Source: Marinobacterium jannaschii DSM 6295
GTDB taxonomy: Bacteria; Pseudomonadota; Gammaproteobacteria; Pseudomonadales; Balneatricaceae
NCBI RefSeq assembly: GCF_000620085.1
Contig: NZ_JHVJ01000035.1
Span: forward strand, 1 to 35,256
Reading direction: 5' to 3'
DNA: 35,256 bases
The notes beneath the pieces are model-generated. The model was not told the DNA's origin, did no database searches, and worked only from the letters and a program-made list of their open reading frames with translations. Shown piece by piece: positions 8,548-17,531 of the stretch (its first letter is position 1; every line of letters begins with the position of its first letter). The position numbers were made by a program, and so were the translations under genes.

Positions 8548-11295
8548 TTAATGCGCCTGCTCCCAGTTGTCACCGATACCGGCATCCACCACCAGAGGGA
8601 CATCCAGGCTGACGGCCTCTGCCATCATCTGTTTCGCCTGCTCAACAAAGCGGTCCAGCTGCGCTTCGGCCACTTCAAAGACCAGTTCATCGTGTACCTG
8701 CATAATAATGCGGGCATCCATATCACTTTCGCTCAGCCACTGATCGACCTGTACCATCGCCTTTTTGATAATGTCGGCGGCTGTTCCCTGCATCGGGGCA
8801 TTAATCGCGGTACGTTCGGCGGCCTGTCGGCGCATGGCATTGCGGGACTTTATCTCCGGCAGGTACAGACGGCGGCCATACAGCGTCTCGACATAACCCT
8901 CTTCCGCCGCTTTCAGCCGGATCTCGTCCATATACCTCTGCACGCCCGGATAGGTCTCGAAGTAGTGATCGATATACTGCTTGGCCTCGTTACGGCCAAT
9001 CCCCAGCTGTTTCGCCAGACCAAAGGCGGACATGCCATAGATCAGGCCGAAGTTAATCGCCTTGGCACTGCGACGCTGATCGCTGCTGACCTGATCCAGC
9101 CCCACCTTGAAGACTTCCGCTGCCGTGGCGCGGTGAACGTCGTCACCATGGGCAAACGCCGATAGCAGTCCCTGATCCTGCGACAGGTGCGCCATGATGC
9201 GCAGCTCAATCTGGGAGTAGTCTGCAGCGACGATCTTATAACCTTCAGGTGCCACAAAGGCCTGACGGATACGGCGGCCTTCGGCGTTGCGCACCGGGAT
9301 ATTCTGCAGGTTCGGATCGGAAGAGGAGAGGCGCCCGGTCGCGGTCACCGCCTGGTGATAGGAGGTATGGATACGCCCTGTGGCCGGATTGATCATCAGC
9401 GGCAGCTTATCGGTATAGGTGGATTTCAGCTTACTCAGGCTGCGATGCTCCAGAATCAGCTTCGGCAGCGGATAATCCAGTGCCAGCTCCTGCAACACCT
9501 CTTCTGCAGTCGACGGAGCCCCCTTCGGGGTTTTCTTCAGCACGGGTATCTTCTGCTCTTCAAACAGGATCTGCTGCAGCTGCTTCGGCGAGCTGAGATT
9601 GAACTCTTTACCCGCCAGATCAAACGCTTCCCGCTCCAGCTCCACCAGCCGGGCGGCAATTTCGACACTCTGCTCACCCAGCAGCCGGGCATCGACCCGG
9701 GCTCCATTGCGCTCGATACGCGACAATACCGGGATCAGAGGTTTCTCAATCTGCTCGAATACGGCCGCCAGGGCCTCATCTTTATTCAGGCTGGCATTCA
9801 GCGTCAGGTGCAGACGCAGGGTAATATCGGCATCTTCAGCCGCATAGGGCGCCGCCTGTTCCAGATCAATCTGATTGAAGGTCAGCTGCTTCTTGCCCTT
9901 CCCGGCGATATCCTCAAAGTGGATCGTCTTCATGCCCAGGTATCTGTCCGCCAGGCTGTCCATATCATGACGACTGGCGGTGGAGTTGAAAACATAGGAT
10001 TCCAGCATGGTATCGAAGGCGACGCCTTTCAGCTCGATACCATAACGGGCCAGCACGTTCATATCGTACTTGATATGCTGACCGACCTTGAGCTGTTGAT
10101 CACTTTCCAGCAGCGGCTTCAGTTTCTCCAGCAGGCGCGCGCGACTGATCTGTTCCGGCGCACCGACGTAGTCATGGCCACAAGGAACATAAGCCGCCTG
10201 GCCCGGCTCCACTGCGAAGGAGACCCCGACCAGCTCCGCTTCCATATAATTGAGGCTGGTGGTTTCGGTATCGAAGGCAAACAATTCAGACTGCGTCAGT
10301 ATCTCCAGCCAGCTATCCAGCTCCGCTTCAGTGAGCACCAGCTGATAATCTGTTTCGATCTCATCGGCAGCCAGTTCGGCGGGGTCATTGCCATCAGCCA
10401 CGGCAACCGGTCCGGCTTCCAGCGCCTGCACCCAGCTGCGGAACTCAAAGCGGCTGAACAGCGCTTTCAGCGCGTCGTTATCCGGCTGCGGCAACTGGAA
10501 GTCGTCGATCGACTCATGCAACGGCACATCCAGCTTAATCGTGGCCAGCAGGTAGGAAAGCTCCGCGGCTTCGCGATTATCCTGCAGCTTTTTCGGCATG
10601 ATCTTGGAGCCGCGAAAGCCCAGCGCCGGGATCTTATCCAGATTGTCGTACAGATCCTTAATCCCGCCGATCCCCTGCAACAGAGCCAGTGCGGTCTTCT
10701 CACCCACGCCCGGCACCCCGGGAATGTTATCGACCTTATCGCCCATCAGGGCCAGATAATCGATGATCAGGTGCGGTGGAATACCGAACTTCTCTTCCAC
10801 CCCGGCAACATCCATATGACTGTCGTTCATGGTATTGATCAGGCTGACATGCTGGTCCACCAGCTGCGCCATGTCCTTATCGCCGGTCGAGATGATTGTG
10901 GCACGCCCTTTTTCGCTGGCCTCGCGGGCCAGGGTACCGATCACATCGTCCGCCTCAACGCCCTCCTCAACCACCAGTGGCAGCCCCATGGCGCGGATAA
11001 TGTCGTGGATCGGTTCGACCTGCAGCCGCAGGTCATCCGGCATCGAAGGACGCTGGGCCTTGTATTCCGGATAGATCTCGTCGCGGAAGGTCTTGCCTTT
11101 GGCATCGAATACCACCACCACCGGACTGTGCGGATACTGATTAATCAGACTGCGCAGCATCGACGTCATTACCCGAACGGCGCCGGTGGGCGTACCATCA
11201 GAGGTACGCAGGTCCGCCTGCTGCGAGGCAAAGAAAGCGCGGTAGAGGTAGGAAGAGCCGTCCACAAGGATCAGCGGTGCAATCTGCTCGGTCAT
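8548..11295 (-). CDS. polA: DNA polymerase I
   Basis: The enzyme fills gaps during repair and removes Okazaki primers. The 915-residue protein has an N-terminal 5'-3' exonuclease (LILVDGSSYLYRAFFA; EADDVIGTLA; TGDKDMAQLV), a 3'-5' proofreading domain with FAFDTETTSLN carrying the metal-binding Asp and Glu, and a family A polymerase domain. The polymerase shows motif A DYSQIELRIMAHLS, motif B RRSAKAINFGLIYGMS and motif C QVHDELVFEV, whose HDE lies 45 residues from the C-terminus as in E. coli. The frame is open 43 codons further upstream, but MTEQIAPLILVDGSS is the family N-terminus, so the ATG at 11295 was chosen. It is divergent from the DUF2782 gene. Confidence 0.97.
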   Translation of the reverse strand: MTEQIAPLILVDGSSYLYRAFFASQQADLRTSDGTPTGAVRVMTSMLRSLINQYPHSPVVVVFDAKGKTFRDEIYPEYKAQRPSMPDDLRLQVEPIHDIIRAMGLPLVVEEGVEADDVIGTLAREASEKGRATIISTGDKDMAQLVDQHVSLINTMNDSHMDVAGVEEKFGIPPHLIIDYLALMGDKVDNIPGVPGVGEKTALALLQGIGGIKDLYDNLDKIPALGFRGSKIMPKKLQDNREAAELSYLLATIKLDVPLHESIDDFQLPQPDNDALKALFSRFEFRSWVQALEAGPVAVADGNDPAELAADEIETDYQLVLTEAELDSWLEILTQSELFAFDTETTSLNYMEAELVGVSFAVEPGQAAYVPCGHDYVGAPEQISRARLLEKLKPLLESDQQLKVGQHIKYDMNVLARYGIELKGVAFDTMLESYVFNSTASRHDMDSLADRYLGMKTIHFEDIAGKGKKQLTFNQIDLEQAAPYAAEDADITLRLHLTLNASLNKDEALAAVFEQIEKPLIPVLSRIERNGARVDARLLGEQSVEIAARLVELEREAFDLAGKEFNLSSPKQLQQILFEEQKIPVLKKTPKGAPSTAEEVLQELALDYPLPKLILEHRSLSKLKSTYTDKLPLMINPATGRIHTSYHQAVTATGRLSSSDPNLQNIPVRNAEGRRIRQAFVAPEGYKIVAADYSQIELRIMAHLSQDQGLLSAFAHGDDVHRATAAEVFKVGLDQVSSDQRRSAKAINFGLIYGMSAFGLAKQLGIGRNEAKQYIDHYFETYPGVQRYMDEIRLKAAEEGYVETLYGRRLYLPEIKSRNAMRRQAAERTAINAPMQGTAADIIKKAMVQVDQWLSESDMDARIIMQVHDELVFEVAEAQLDRFVEQAKQMMAEAVSLDVPLVVDAGIGDNWEQAH

Positions 11296-11429
11296 CAGAG
11301 TATCCGTTATCAGGTCCACAATTAGTGGCCCATCATAAAGGATCAGCCCGGCCGACATAAACTGCCTGAAGGCCAAAAGCTTCAGGTACAATGAAAAGAT
11401 GCAAAATTGTAGTGAGGAGGACACTCACC

Positions 11430-11702
11430 ATGCTTAAATACTTGCTGCTGGTGCTGCTATTGTTAGCACCTTCGGTTCAGGCGGAAGCCATTTCAGCGGA
11501 CGATGAAAACGAACCTCAGGTAACCATCCGCCACGATGCGGGTAAAACCTATTACGAGTACCGGGTGGGCGGCGAGCTGCGAGAGATCAAAGTCGTCCCG
11601 GAGAATGGCAAACCTTATTATCTGGTGCCGGCGCAGGGCGAGTTTATCCGCCACGAAGAGTCACAGCTGCTGGTTCCCAAATGGATTCTGTTTAGTTGGT
11701 AA
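11430..11702 (+). CDS. DUF2782 family small exported protein
   Basis: The 90-residue protein begins with a signal peptide (MLKYLLLVLLLLAPSVQA), followed by an acidic stretch and a compact beta-rich region with YYEYRVGGELREIKVVP and YYLVPAQGEF. The pattern and the place between polA and thrB match the DUF2782 family, of unknown function, found there in Pseudomonas. The ATG at 11430 has a strong GAGGAGG site 9 nt upstream; the frame is open 13 codons further but without such a site. thrB begins one base after its stop, so the two are co-transcribed. A TACAAT element at 11387-11392 may be the -10. Confidence 0.85.
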   Translation: MLKYLLLVLLLLAPSVQAEAISADDENEPQVTIRHDAGKTYYEYRVGGELREIKVVPENGKPYYLVPAQGEFIRHEESQLLVPKWILFSW

Positions 11703-11703
11703 T

Positions 11704-12687
11704 ATGGCTGTATATACTGAAGTAACCGAGGCTGACCTGAACGGCCTGCTGGCTGATTATGATCTGGGTTCGCTGGTTTCGATGCAGGGCATCGATGGCG
11801 GCATCGAAAATACAAACTACTTTGTGACCCTGCAACAGGGCGACAAAACCACTGAGTACGTCCTGACACTGTTTGAAGAACTGAGCCAGGAAGAGTTGCC
11901 GTTCTTCGTCGAGCTGTGCCAGTGGCAGGCCGACCGTGGGGTGGATGTCCCCTACGCGATCCGGGATCGTAACGGTATTGGCCTGAAACGCCTTAACAAC
12001 CGCCCGGCCGTGCTGCAACCCCGCCTGCGAGGCGGCCATGTTGCACAACAGGATCTGACCCCTGCCCACTGCGCATCTGCCGGTAAGGTACTGGCGCAGT
12101 TCCATAATGCCGGTAGGGATTTCTACCTCAAGCGACAGGCGCACCGGGGTGTCTTCTGGTGGCGCCGGGAAAGTGCCAATATCAAGTCCCACCTGCAGCA
12201 GGAAGACGCTGAGCTACTGATGGATGAGGTGTCCGCCTTCGATCAGCTGCGCGAACAGCCGGGTGATCTGCCTATGGGAGTGATCCATGGCGACCTGTTC
12301 CATGATAACGCGCTGTTTGAAGGCAGTGATATCACCGCCCTGCTGGATCTTTATAACGCCGCCACCGCCTACTTTCTCTATGACCTGGCCATTGTCGCCA
12401 ACGACTGGTGCACCAATGCCGACGGCAGCATCGATCTGGCCCGCGAACAGGCACTGCTGGAAGCCTATGCAGCGGTCCGTCCCTTTACCCCGGACGAGCA
12501 GCAAGCCTGGCCGGTACTGGCACGCACAGCGGCCATGCGCTTCTGGCTCTCCCGCCTGATCCCATGGCTGGGCATCGCCCAGGAGATGCGCAGCGATGAT
12601 GCCCCGGAGATGAAGCTGAAAGATCCTGACGAGTTGAAGCAGATTCTGCTCAACCGCCGTCAGTTCCCGACCTCTCTGCCCGCCTGA
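11704..12687 (+). CDS. thrB: Homoserine kinase, aminoglycoside-phosphotransferase-like type
   Basis: The enzyme phosphorylates homoserine in the threonine pathway. This is the protein-kinase-fold form of ThrB used by Pseudomonas and relatives, not the GHMP-kinase form of E. coli. The 327-residue protein starts MAVYTEVTEADL and shows GGIENTNYFV in the ATP-binding lobe, the catalytic loop VIHGDLFHDNALF and the metal-binding DLYNAATAYFLYDLAIVANDWC. The ATG lies one nucleotide after the upstream stop without a clear ribosome site, suggesting translational coupling. Confidence 0.93.
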   Translation: MAVYTEVTEADLNGLLADYDLGSLVSMQGIDGGIENTNYFVTLQQGDKTTEYVLTLFEELSQEELPFFVELCQWQADRGVDVPYAIRDRNGIGLKRLNNRPAVLQPRLRGGHVAQQDLTPAHCASAGKVLAQFHNAGRDFYLKRQAHRGVFWWRRESANIKSHLQQEDAELLMDEVSAFDQLREQPGDLPMGVIHGDLFHDNALFEGSDITALLDLYNAATAYFLYDLAIVANDWCTNADGSIDLAREQALLEAYAAVRPFTPDEQQAWPVLARTAAMRFWLSRLIPWLGIAQEMRSDDAPEMKLKDPDELKQILLNRRQFPTSLPA

Positions 12688-12734
12688 TCACACCGCTGCT
12701 TTGAGACGGGGCTGCAGCTTTCGCCCTGTCTCGC

Positions 12735-12763
12735 TATAATCCCACCACTGAATATTCATACAG
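12735..12763 (+). promoter_or_regulatory. uvrD promoter with LexA operator
   Basis: A perfect -10 TATAAT (12735-12740) is followed at 12748-12763 by CTGAATATTCATACAG, which fits the gammaproteobacterial SOS box CTG-N10-CAG with an AT-rich centre. The box covers the expected transcription start, so LexA binding would block the promoter. The -35 region is weak (CTGCAG, 12712-12717, at 17 bp). uvrD is a known SOS gene in E. coli. Confidence 0.82.
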
Positions 12764-12788
12764 TCTTTTAGATCACAGGTCAGCCGCG

Positions 12789-14999
12789 ATGGACGTAACC
12801 CACATAATTGATTCCCTCAATGATGCCCAGCGTGAGGCTGTTACCGCGCCGGCACAGAATATGCTGGTACTGGCCGGCGCCGGTTCCGGTAAGACCCGGG
12901 TGCTGGTGCACCGTATCGCCTGGCTGATCCAGACCGAAGGGATGTCGCCCTATTCCATTATGGCGGTAACCTTTACCAACAAGGCGGCGAAGGAGATGCG
13001 CGGCCGTATTGAGGACCTGCTGAACCTTAACCCGCGCGGCATGTGGGTCGGCACCTTCCACGGCCTGGCCCACCGCCTGCTGCGTTCGCACTGGCAGGAT
13101 GCCGGCTTACCGGAAAATTTCCAGATCATGGACAGTGACGACCAGTTGCGGGTAATCAAGCGACTGGCAAAAGAGGCCGGACTGGATGACAAGCGCTGGC
13201 CGGCGAAGCAGTTCCAGTGGTATATCAACGCCAAAAAGGATGAGGGACTGCGCGCCGCCCATATCGATGCCTGTGGCGATATGATCGAAGGCACCATGCT
13301 GAAGATGTATGAAGCCTATGAAGGGGCCTGTGAGCGCGGCGGCATGATCGACTTCGGCGAGCTGCTGTTGCGCTCTCTGGAGCTGCTGCGCGACCGTAAG
13401 CCGGAACTGCTGGCCCATTACCAGCAGCGCTTCCGCTACATCCTGGTGGACGAATTTCAGGATACCAACAGCATCCAGTACGGCTGGTTGCGCCTGCTGG
13501 CAGGTAACAGCGGCAAGCTGATGGCAGTCGGCGACGATGACCAGTCGATCTATGGCTGGCGCGGTGCCAAGATCGAGAATATCCAGAACCTGTCGCACCA
13601 CTTCGACGACCTGCTCACCATCCGCCTGGAACAGAACTACCGCTCTACCGGCAATATCCTCCGTGCCGCCAACAACGTGATCCGCAATAACCAGGGCCGG
13701 CTGGGCAAAGAGCTGCACGCCAACACCGGCGACGGCGATAAAATTGCCCTCTATGCCGCCTTCAATGAGCAGGATGAAGCCCGCTTTATTGTCGACCGTA
13801 TCGAGAGCTGGATCTATAAGGGCAATAAGCGCGCGGATTCCGCCATTCTCTATCGTTCCAACGCCCAGTCGCGGGTACTGGAGGAAGCGCTGATCCGCAG
13901 CGGCATCCCTTACCGCATCTACGGTGGCCAGCGCTTCTATGACCGCCTGGAGATCAAGAACGCCCTTGCCTATATGCGCCTGCTCAGCAACCGCGATGAC
14001 GACACGGCGATGGAGCGGGTGATCAACGTCCCGACCCGGGGCATCGGCACCCGCACTATCGAGGAGATCCGCTCGCTAGCCCGTGAACAGGGCATCTCCA
14101 TGTGGCGCGCTGCCAGCGAGATCGTTGCTAACCGCGCCCTGCCCGCCCGTGCAACCAATGCGCTGGCAGCTTTTCTGGAACTGGTCAGCAATATGGACAG
14201 TGCCACTCAGGGCGTCGAACTGCATGAGATGGCCGACCATGTGCTGCAGAGTACTGCGCTGATCGACCACCACCTGAAGGAGAAAGGTGAAAAGGGCCAG
14301 TCGCGGGTCGAGAACTTACAGGAACTGGTCAATGCGGCACGTCAGTTTGCCAATAGCTGGAGCGAAGAATTTGCCGACGAATTCAGTTCACCGCTGGCCG
14401 CCTTCCTGGACCAGGCGGCGCTGGATGCCGGGGACGCTCAGGCAGATGAGCACCAGGACAGCGTACAGCTGATGACCCTGCATTCGGCCAAGGGCCTCGA
14501 ATTCCCACTGGTCTTCCTGGCCGGTATGGAAGAAGGCCTGTTCCCCCACAGTATGTCGGCAGAGGAACCCGGCCGGCTGGAGGAGGAACGACGGCTCTGT
14601 TATGTGGGCATTACCCGCGCCATGGAGCAGTTACAGATCACCTATGCCGAGTCGCGCCGGATGCACGGCCAGGAGAACTATAACCGGCCCTCGCGCTTTA
14701 TTCAGGAGATCCCGATCGATCTGCTGGAAGAGGTCAGGCTTAACGCCAGTGTCAGTCGCCCGCTGACCGCCCGCAGCGATACCCGCTCCAGCCTGCGACA
14801 AAGCAGCTCACTGAAAAATGCCGAGGTGCCATCAACCAATCTGGCGCTGGGCCAGCGGGTGATGCATCAGAAGTTTGGGGAAGGGACAGTGCTGAACTTT
14901 GAAGGGGACGGCCCTAAGGCACGGGTTCAGGTGAACTTTGACTATGAAGGGGTGAAGTGGCTGATGGTCGGCTTTGCTAACCTGCAGCCGATCGGCTGA
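12789..14999 (+). CDS. uvrD: DNA helicase II UvrD
   Basis: UvrD is a 3'-5' superfamily 1A helicase that removes UvrC-bound oligonucleotides in excision repair, unwinds in mismatch repair and strips RecA. The 736-residue protein has Walker A AGAGSGKT (29-36), motif Ia AVTFTNKAAKEM, Walker B ILVDEFQDTN (DEFQD at 221-225), motif III VGDDDQSIYGWRGA, motif IV LEQNYRST, motif V LMTLHSAKGLEFP and motif VI YVGITRAM. The C-terminal tail ends in the Tudor-like segment LGQRVMHQKFGEGTV found in UvrD. The start MDVTHIIDSLNDAQREAV matches UvrD, not Rep. An SOS box lies directly upstream. Confidence 0.98.
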   Translation: MDVTHIIDSLNDAQREAVTAPAQNMLVLAGAGSGKTRVLVHRIAWLIQTEGMSPYSIMAVTFTNKAAKEMRGRIEDLLNLNPRGMWVGTFHGLAHRLLRSHWQDAGLPENFQIMDSDDQLRVIKRLAKEAGLDDKRWPAKQFQWYINAKKDEGLRAAHIDACGDMIEGTMLKMYEAYEGACERGGMIDFGELLLRSLELLRDRKPELLAHYQQRFRYILVDEFQDTNSIQYGWLRLLAGNSGKLMAVGDDDQSIYGWRGAKIENIQNLSHHFDDLLTIRLEQNYRSTGNILRAANNVIRNNQGRLGKELHANTGDGDKIALYAAFNEQDEARFIVDRIESWIYKGNKRADSAILYRSNAQSRVLEEALIRSGIPYRIYGGQRFYDRLEIKNALAYMRLLSNRDDDTAMERVINVPTRGIGTRTIEEIRSLAREQGISMWRAASEIVANRALPARATNALAAFLELVSNMDSATQGVELHEMADHVLQSTALIDHHLKEKGEKGQSRVENLQELVNAARQFANSWSEEFADEFSSPLAAFLDQAALDAGDAQADEHQDSVQLMTLHSAKGLEFPLVFLAGMEEGLFPHSMSAEEPGRLEEERRLCYVGITRAMEQLQITYAESRRMHGQENYNRPSRFIQEIPIDLLEEVRLNASVSRPLTARSDTRSSLRQSSSLKNAEVPSTNLALGQRVMHQKFGEGTVLNFEGDGPKARVQVNFDYEGVKWLMVGFANLQPIG

Positions 15000-15013
15000 T
15001 CGGGCTGATAGTG

Positions 15014-15042
15014 AAAAAACCGGGACGGGTTCCCGGTTTTTT
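15014..15042. terminator. Bidirectional terminator between uvrD and the convergent gene
   Basis: The 12-bp stem AAAAAACCGGGA/TCCCGGTTTTTT (15014-15025 with 15031-15042) has a 5-nt loop CGGGT. The flanking A and T runs make it work on both strands. The last base overlaps the stop codon of the convergent gene, so the terminator is shared. Confidence 0.9.
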
Positions 15043-15554
15043 CAGAAGCCGGACAGGCCGATATTCAGTTGAGAGCTGTCCTGATGCTGCCAGAGTTCAA
15101 CACAATACCCCGGGACAACCATCAGTTCGCAGTCATCGCCATTATCCAGCCGCCCCTGCATATGCCCCTCAAGGGCTGAAACCAGGTGATCGGTATCATC
15201 GTCATGGGCAAAGCGATTGATAATCTGACTAAAGCTGTACAGCTCTTCAAAGATACTCACCACCACCCGGTTAACCGGATCGATCTTAGCCGCACCGCTA
15301 TAAATATGTTCCTTACGCTCATATTCATCTTTATGCAGCCAGAGGCAAAGTGATGGTTGCTCAATCTTCAGACCATGCTTGGTACTCATCAGGTACTCCC
15401 ACAGCTTGAAGCTATCCAGCTCAACCAGGCGGGAACGGGTCTCATCATTCTGATTGCGGGTCAGACAATGCACCAGCTTTTGCGACTGATGAAACTCAGG
15501 CCGGGCTGCGCCCTGAGCGTAGGTCGCTACTTCGAGTTCGTTTAATATTGCCAT
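15042..15554 (-). CDS. Hypothetical protein, 170 residues, unrecognised
   Basis: I do not recognise this family. The product is acidic, soluble-looking, without a signal peptide or membrane segment, and likely cytoplasmic. Visible features are QSQKLVHCLTRNQNDETRSRLVEL, which looks helical, a central YERKEHIYSGAAKIDPVNRVVVSIFEEL and an acidic HDDDTDHLV; it ends NIGLSGF. A purine-rich AAGGAG lies about 15 nt before the ATG, farther than usual, and an in-frame stop between them rules out an earlier start. Codon use and composition match the neighbours, so it is probably real. Confidence 0.7.
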   Translation of the reverse strand: MAILNELEVATYAQGAARPEFHQSQKLVHCLTRNQNDETRSRLVELDSFKLWEYLMSTKHGLKIEQPSLCLWLHKDEYERKEHIYSGAAKIDPVNRVVVSIFEELYSFSQIINRFAHDDDTDHLVSALEGHMQGRLDNGDDCELMVVPGYCVELWQHQDSSQLNIGLSGF

Positions 15555-15689
15555 TGCACTTAATTACGACTCCTTCCGTGGAGCTCATGGATAAATTGTC
15601 ACGACACTCTAACGGTGCCGAATTTGCCGTACAAGCGATCAAGTACGTTGAAGTCCTCCTAATCCAATCCATTGGTGACGGAGGTCAAT

Positions 15690-16091
15690 TCAGGCGGCGG
15701 GCAGGCGCCTTATATGTCCCTTATCATCGATGGCAACCAGCACACATTCGGCTTCGGTTACCTTGCGCAGCTCAGCCCCATCCGGGCAGCGGCCCCAGAC
15801 CTCTACCCAGATCGAGAGCGAACTCCGTCCCCGCTCGACCACCTGGGTATAAAAGGACAGAATGGTGCCGACCAGCACCGGCGACATAAACTGCATCGGC
15901 CCGATAGAGACCGTCGCAATTCGTCCCTGCGCTTCACGCGCTGCATGCACCTCAGCGGCCAGTACGACCTGCGCACTGACCCAGCCACCGTAGACATCGC
16001 CAAACATATTGGCGGCCTCGCTCCCGGCAGGCAGCTGTATGCTCAGTTCACCGTCAGGTGTCAGGGTTTCAGCCTGTTCCAGCGTAGCCAT
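15690..16091 (-). CDS. Acyl-CoA thioesterase, hotdog fold, YciA-like
   Basis: The enzyme is expected to hydrolyse acyl-CoA to free acid and CoA in the cytoplasm. The 133-residue protein is a single hotdog domain: the motif MFGDVYGGWVSAQ (near residues 29-41) contains the catalytic-type Asp before the central helix and matches the NGDIFGGW motif of YciA. The beta strands MQFMSPVLVGTILSFYTQV and LSIWVEVWG follow the family pattern. The substrate range cannot be read from sequence. It is the same strand as the 170-residue gene but 135 bp upstream, and nothing was seen in that gap. Confidence 0.85.
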   Translation of the reverse strand: MATLEQAETLTPDGELSIQLPAGSEAANMFGDVYGGWVSAQVVLAAEVHAAREAQGRIATVSIGPMQFMSPVLVGTILSFYTQVVERGRSSLSIWVEVWGRCPDGAELRKVTEAECVLVAIDDKGHIRRLPAA

Positions 16092-16324
16092 CTCACTGTA
16101 TTTCCTGGGTATAAGACAAAAAGAGTATGTGACAATACTAAAAGCTGCTGTGGCATAACAACAAGGTGATTAAGATATTTTTCCTATATTACGCTAATAA
16201 GCTGCTATAGCATGCCATCAGTCCCTCCGTAGCATAGCGCGCCGCTATGACAGACAGATGGAAAACACGCCCCAGCTATGCAGATCCATCCCCTGACCTG
16301 GTTGAAATCTGCTCAGGATGACAA
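16092..16324. other. Gene-free interval upstream of the pstS promoter
   Basis: No supported reading frame or RNA gene. Together with the Pho box region it makes 322 bp between the divergent thioesterase and pstS. It should hold the thioesterase promoter on the minus strand. The only visible structure is a short palindrome (GATGACAACTTGTCAC) merging into the Pho box. Confidence 0.6.
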
Positions 16325-16359
16325 CTTGTCACATTTTTGTCATCAGGCGCTTTTATAGT
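16325..16359 (+). promoter_or_regulatory. PhoB-dependent promoter of pstS (Pho box and -10)
   Basis: Two direct repeats, CTTGTCA (16325-16331) and TTTGTCA (16336-16342), start 11 bp apart, the canonical spacing of a Pho box. A -10 element TATAGT (16354-16359) follows 11 bp later, so the box occupies the position of a -35, as in PhoB-activated promoters. The coding start of pstS is 54 bp downstream of the -10. PhoB is encoded in the same window. Confidence 0.88.
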
Positions 16360-16413
16360 GCCCCCAGCGTCTAAAACAACTTCTAATTTTTTGTTCTCTC
16401 TCAGGAGCTTCAA

Positions 16414-17385
16414 ATGAAACCGATGACTAAGCTGTTCGCAGCAGTTGCCATGGCTGCAGCTTGTACTACTGCTTCAGCATCCGACCTGCTGGACAAGAAC
16501 CTGCCTGTTTACCAGAAAGCATCTGGCGTATCCGGTAACCTGTCCAGCGTAGGTTCCGACACTCTGGCCAACCTGATGACTCTGTGGGCTGAGGAATTCA
16601 AGCGTCTGTACCCTAACGTCAACATCCAGATTCAGGCTGCGGGTTCCTCTACTGCGCCTCCGGCCCTGACCGAAGGTACTGCGAACATGGGTCCTATGTC
16701 CCGTAAGATGAAGGACAAGGAACTGGAAGCTTTTGAGAAGAAATTCGGCTACAAACCGACTCCGGTTGCCGTAGCCATCGATGCGCTGGCGGTCTTCGTA
16801 CACAAAGACAACCCGATCAAAGGCATGGACATCACTCAGGTTGATGCGATCTTCTCCTCTACCCGCAAGTGCGGTGCTAAAGCAGATATCACCAAATGGG
16901 GTCAGACTGGCGTAAGCGGGACTCTGGCAGACAAGACTGTACAGCTGTACGGCCGTAACTCTGTATCCGGTACTTACGGCTACTTCAAGAAGAAAGCCCT
17001 GTGTAAAGGCGATTTCCGTAACAATGTAAACGAGCAGCCAGGTTCTGCATCCGTTGTACAGTCCGTATCAACGTCCCTGAACGGCATCGGTTACTCCGGC
17101 ATCGGCTACAAGACTTCTTCCGTACGCGCCCTGCCACTGGCTAAGAAGCCTGGTCAGAAGTTCGTAGAAGCTACGCCTGAAAATGCAATCGCCGGCAAAT
17201 ACCCACTGGCACGTTCCCTGTATGTATACGTGAACAAGAAGCCAGGTCAGCCGATCGCCCCACTGGAGCGTGAATTCGTTAAGATGGTAATGTCCAAGGT
17301 TGGTCAGGAAGTTGTCGTGAAAGACGGCTATATCCCACTGCCAGCTAAAGTTGTTGAGAAACAGATGGCGGCTCTGGGCCTGTAA
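16414..17385 (+). CDS. pstS: Phosphate-binding periplasmic protein PstS
   Basis: PstS captures inorganic phosphate in the periplasm and hands it to PstCA. The 323-residue precursor has a signal peptide ([22 protein letters not shown], cut near residue 22-23). The mature part has the phosphate-binding motifs [32 protein letters not shown] and [18 protein letters not shown], and it resembles the Pseudomonas type of PstS. AGGAG lies 9 nt before the ATG. Its codons are more strongly biased than its neighbours' (many CTG, CGT and GTA/TCC codons), fitting very high expression under phosphate limitation. A hairpin after the gene may make it more abundant than the rest of the operon. Confidence 0.95.
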   Translation: MKPMTKLFAAVAMAAACTTASASDLLDKNLPVYQKASGVSGNLSSVGSDTLANLMTLWAEEFKRLYPNVNIQIQAAGSSTAPPALTEGTANMGPMSRKMKDKELEAFEKKFGYKPTPVAVAIDALAVFVHKDNPIKGMDITQVDAIFSSTRKCGAKADITKWGQTGVSGTLADKTVQLYGRNSVSGTYGYFKKKALCKGDFRNNVNEQPGSASVVQSVSTSLNGIGYSGIGYKTSSVRALPLAKKPGQKFVEATPENAIAGKYPLARSLYVYVNKKPGQPIAPLEREFVKMVMSKVGQEVVVKDGYIPLPAKVVEKQMAALGL

Positions 17386-17421
17386 TCTTATAGATCAATA
17401 ACTTAGACATTATGTCTTAGT

Positions 17422-17457
17422 ACGGGGGGGCCATGTATGGTTGCCCCCGTTTGCTTT
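17422..17457 (+). terminator. Partial terminator or attenuator between pstS and pstC
   Basis: The stem ACGGGGG/CCCCCGT (17422-17428 with 17444-17450) is followed by a poor T tract (TTTGCTTT). Such a weak terminator would stop most transcripts after pstS while allowing some read-through into pstC, which also has its own Pho box. Confidence 0.6.
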
Positions 17458-17466
17458 GGCGCGCGC

Positions 17467-17501
17467 TATGTAACAAAAATGTCATAACGTTCAATTAATG
17501 T
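17467..17501 (+). promoter_or_regulatory. Second Pho box and promoter, upstream of pstC
   Basis: Direct repeats TATGTAA (17467-17473) and AATGTCA (17478-17484) are 11 bp apart, and a -10-like TAATGT follows at 17496-17501. The arrangement copies that at pstS. It lies 31 bp before the pstC ATG, giving pstCAB-phoU a PhoB-driven promoter independent of pstS. Confidence 0.78.
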
Positions 17502-17531
17502 ACGCGCCTCAACATCCAGGACCATTGCGCC

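Noticed and set aside
9187-11325. Very long open frame on the plus strand opposite polA
   Set aside because: It lies wholly antisense to a clear DNA polymerase I, has no family motifs, is rich in Gln, His and Arg as shadow frames are, and arises from the codon bias of polA.
11296-11424. 43-codon N-terminal extension of polA
   Set aside because: The extension has no ribosome site, is unlike any PolA N-terminus, and the ATG at 11295 begins the conserved exonuclease domain.
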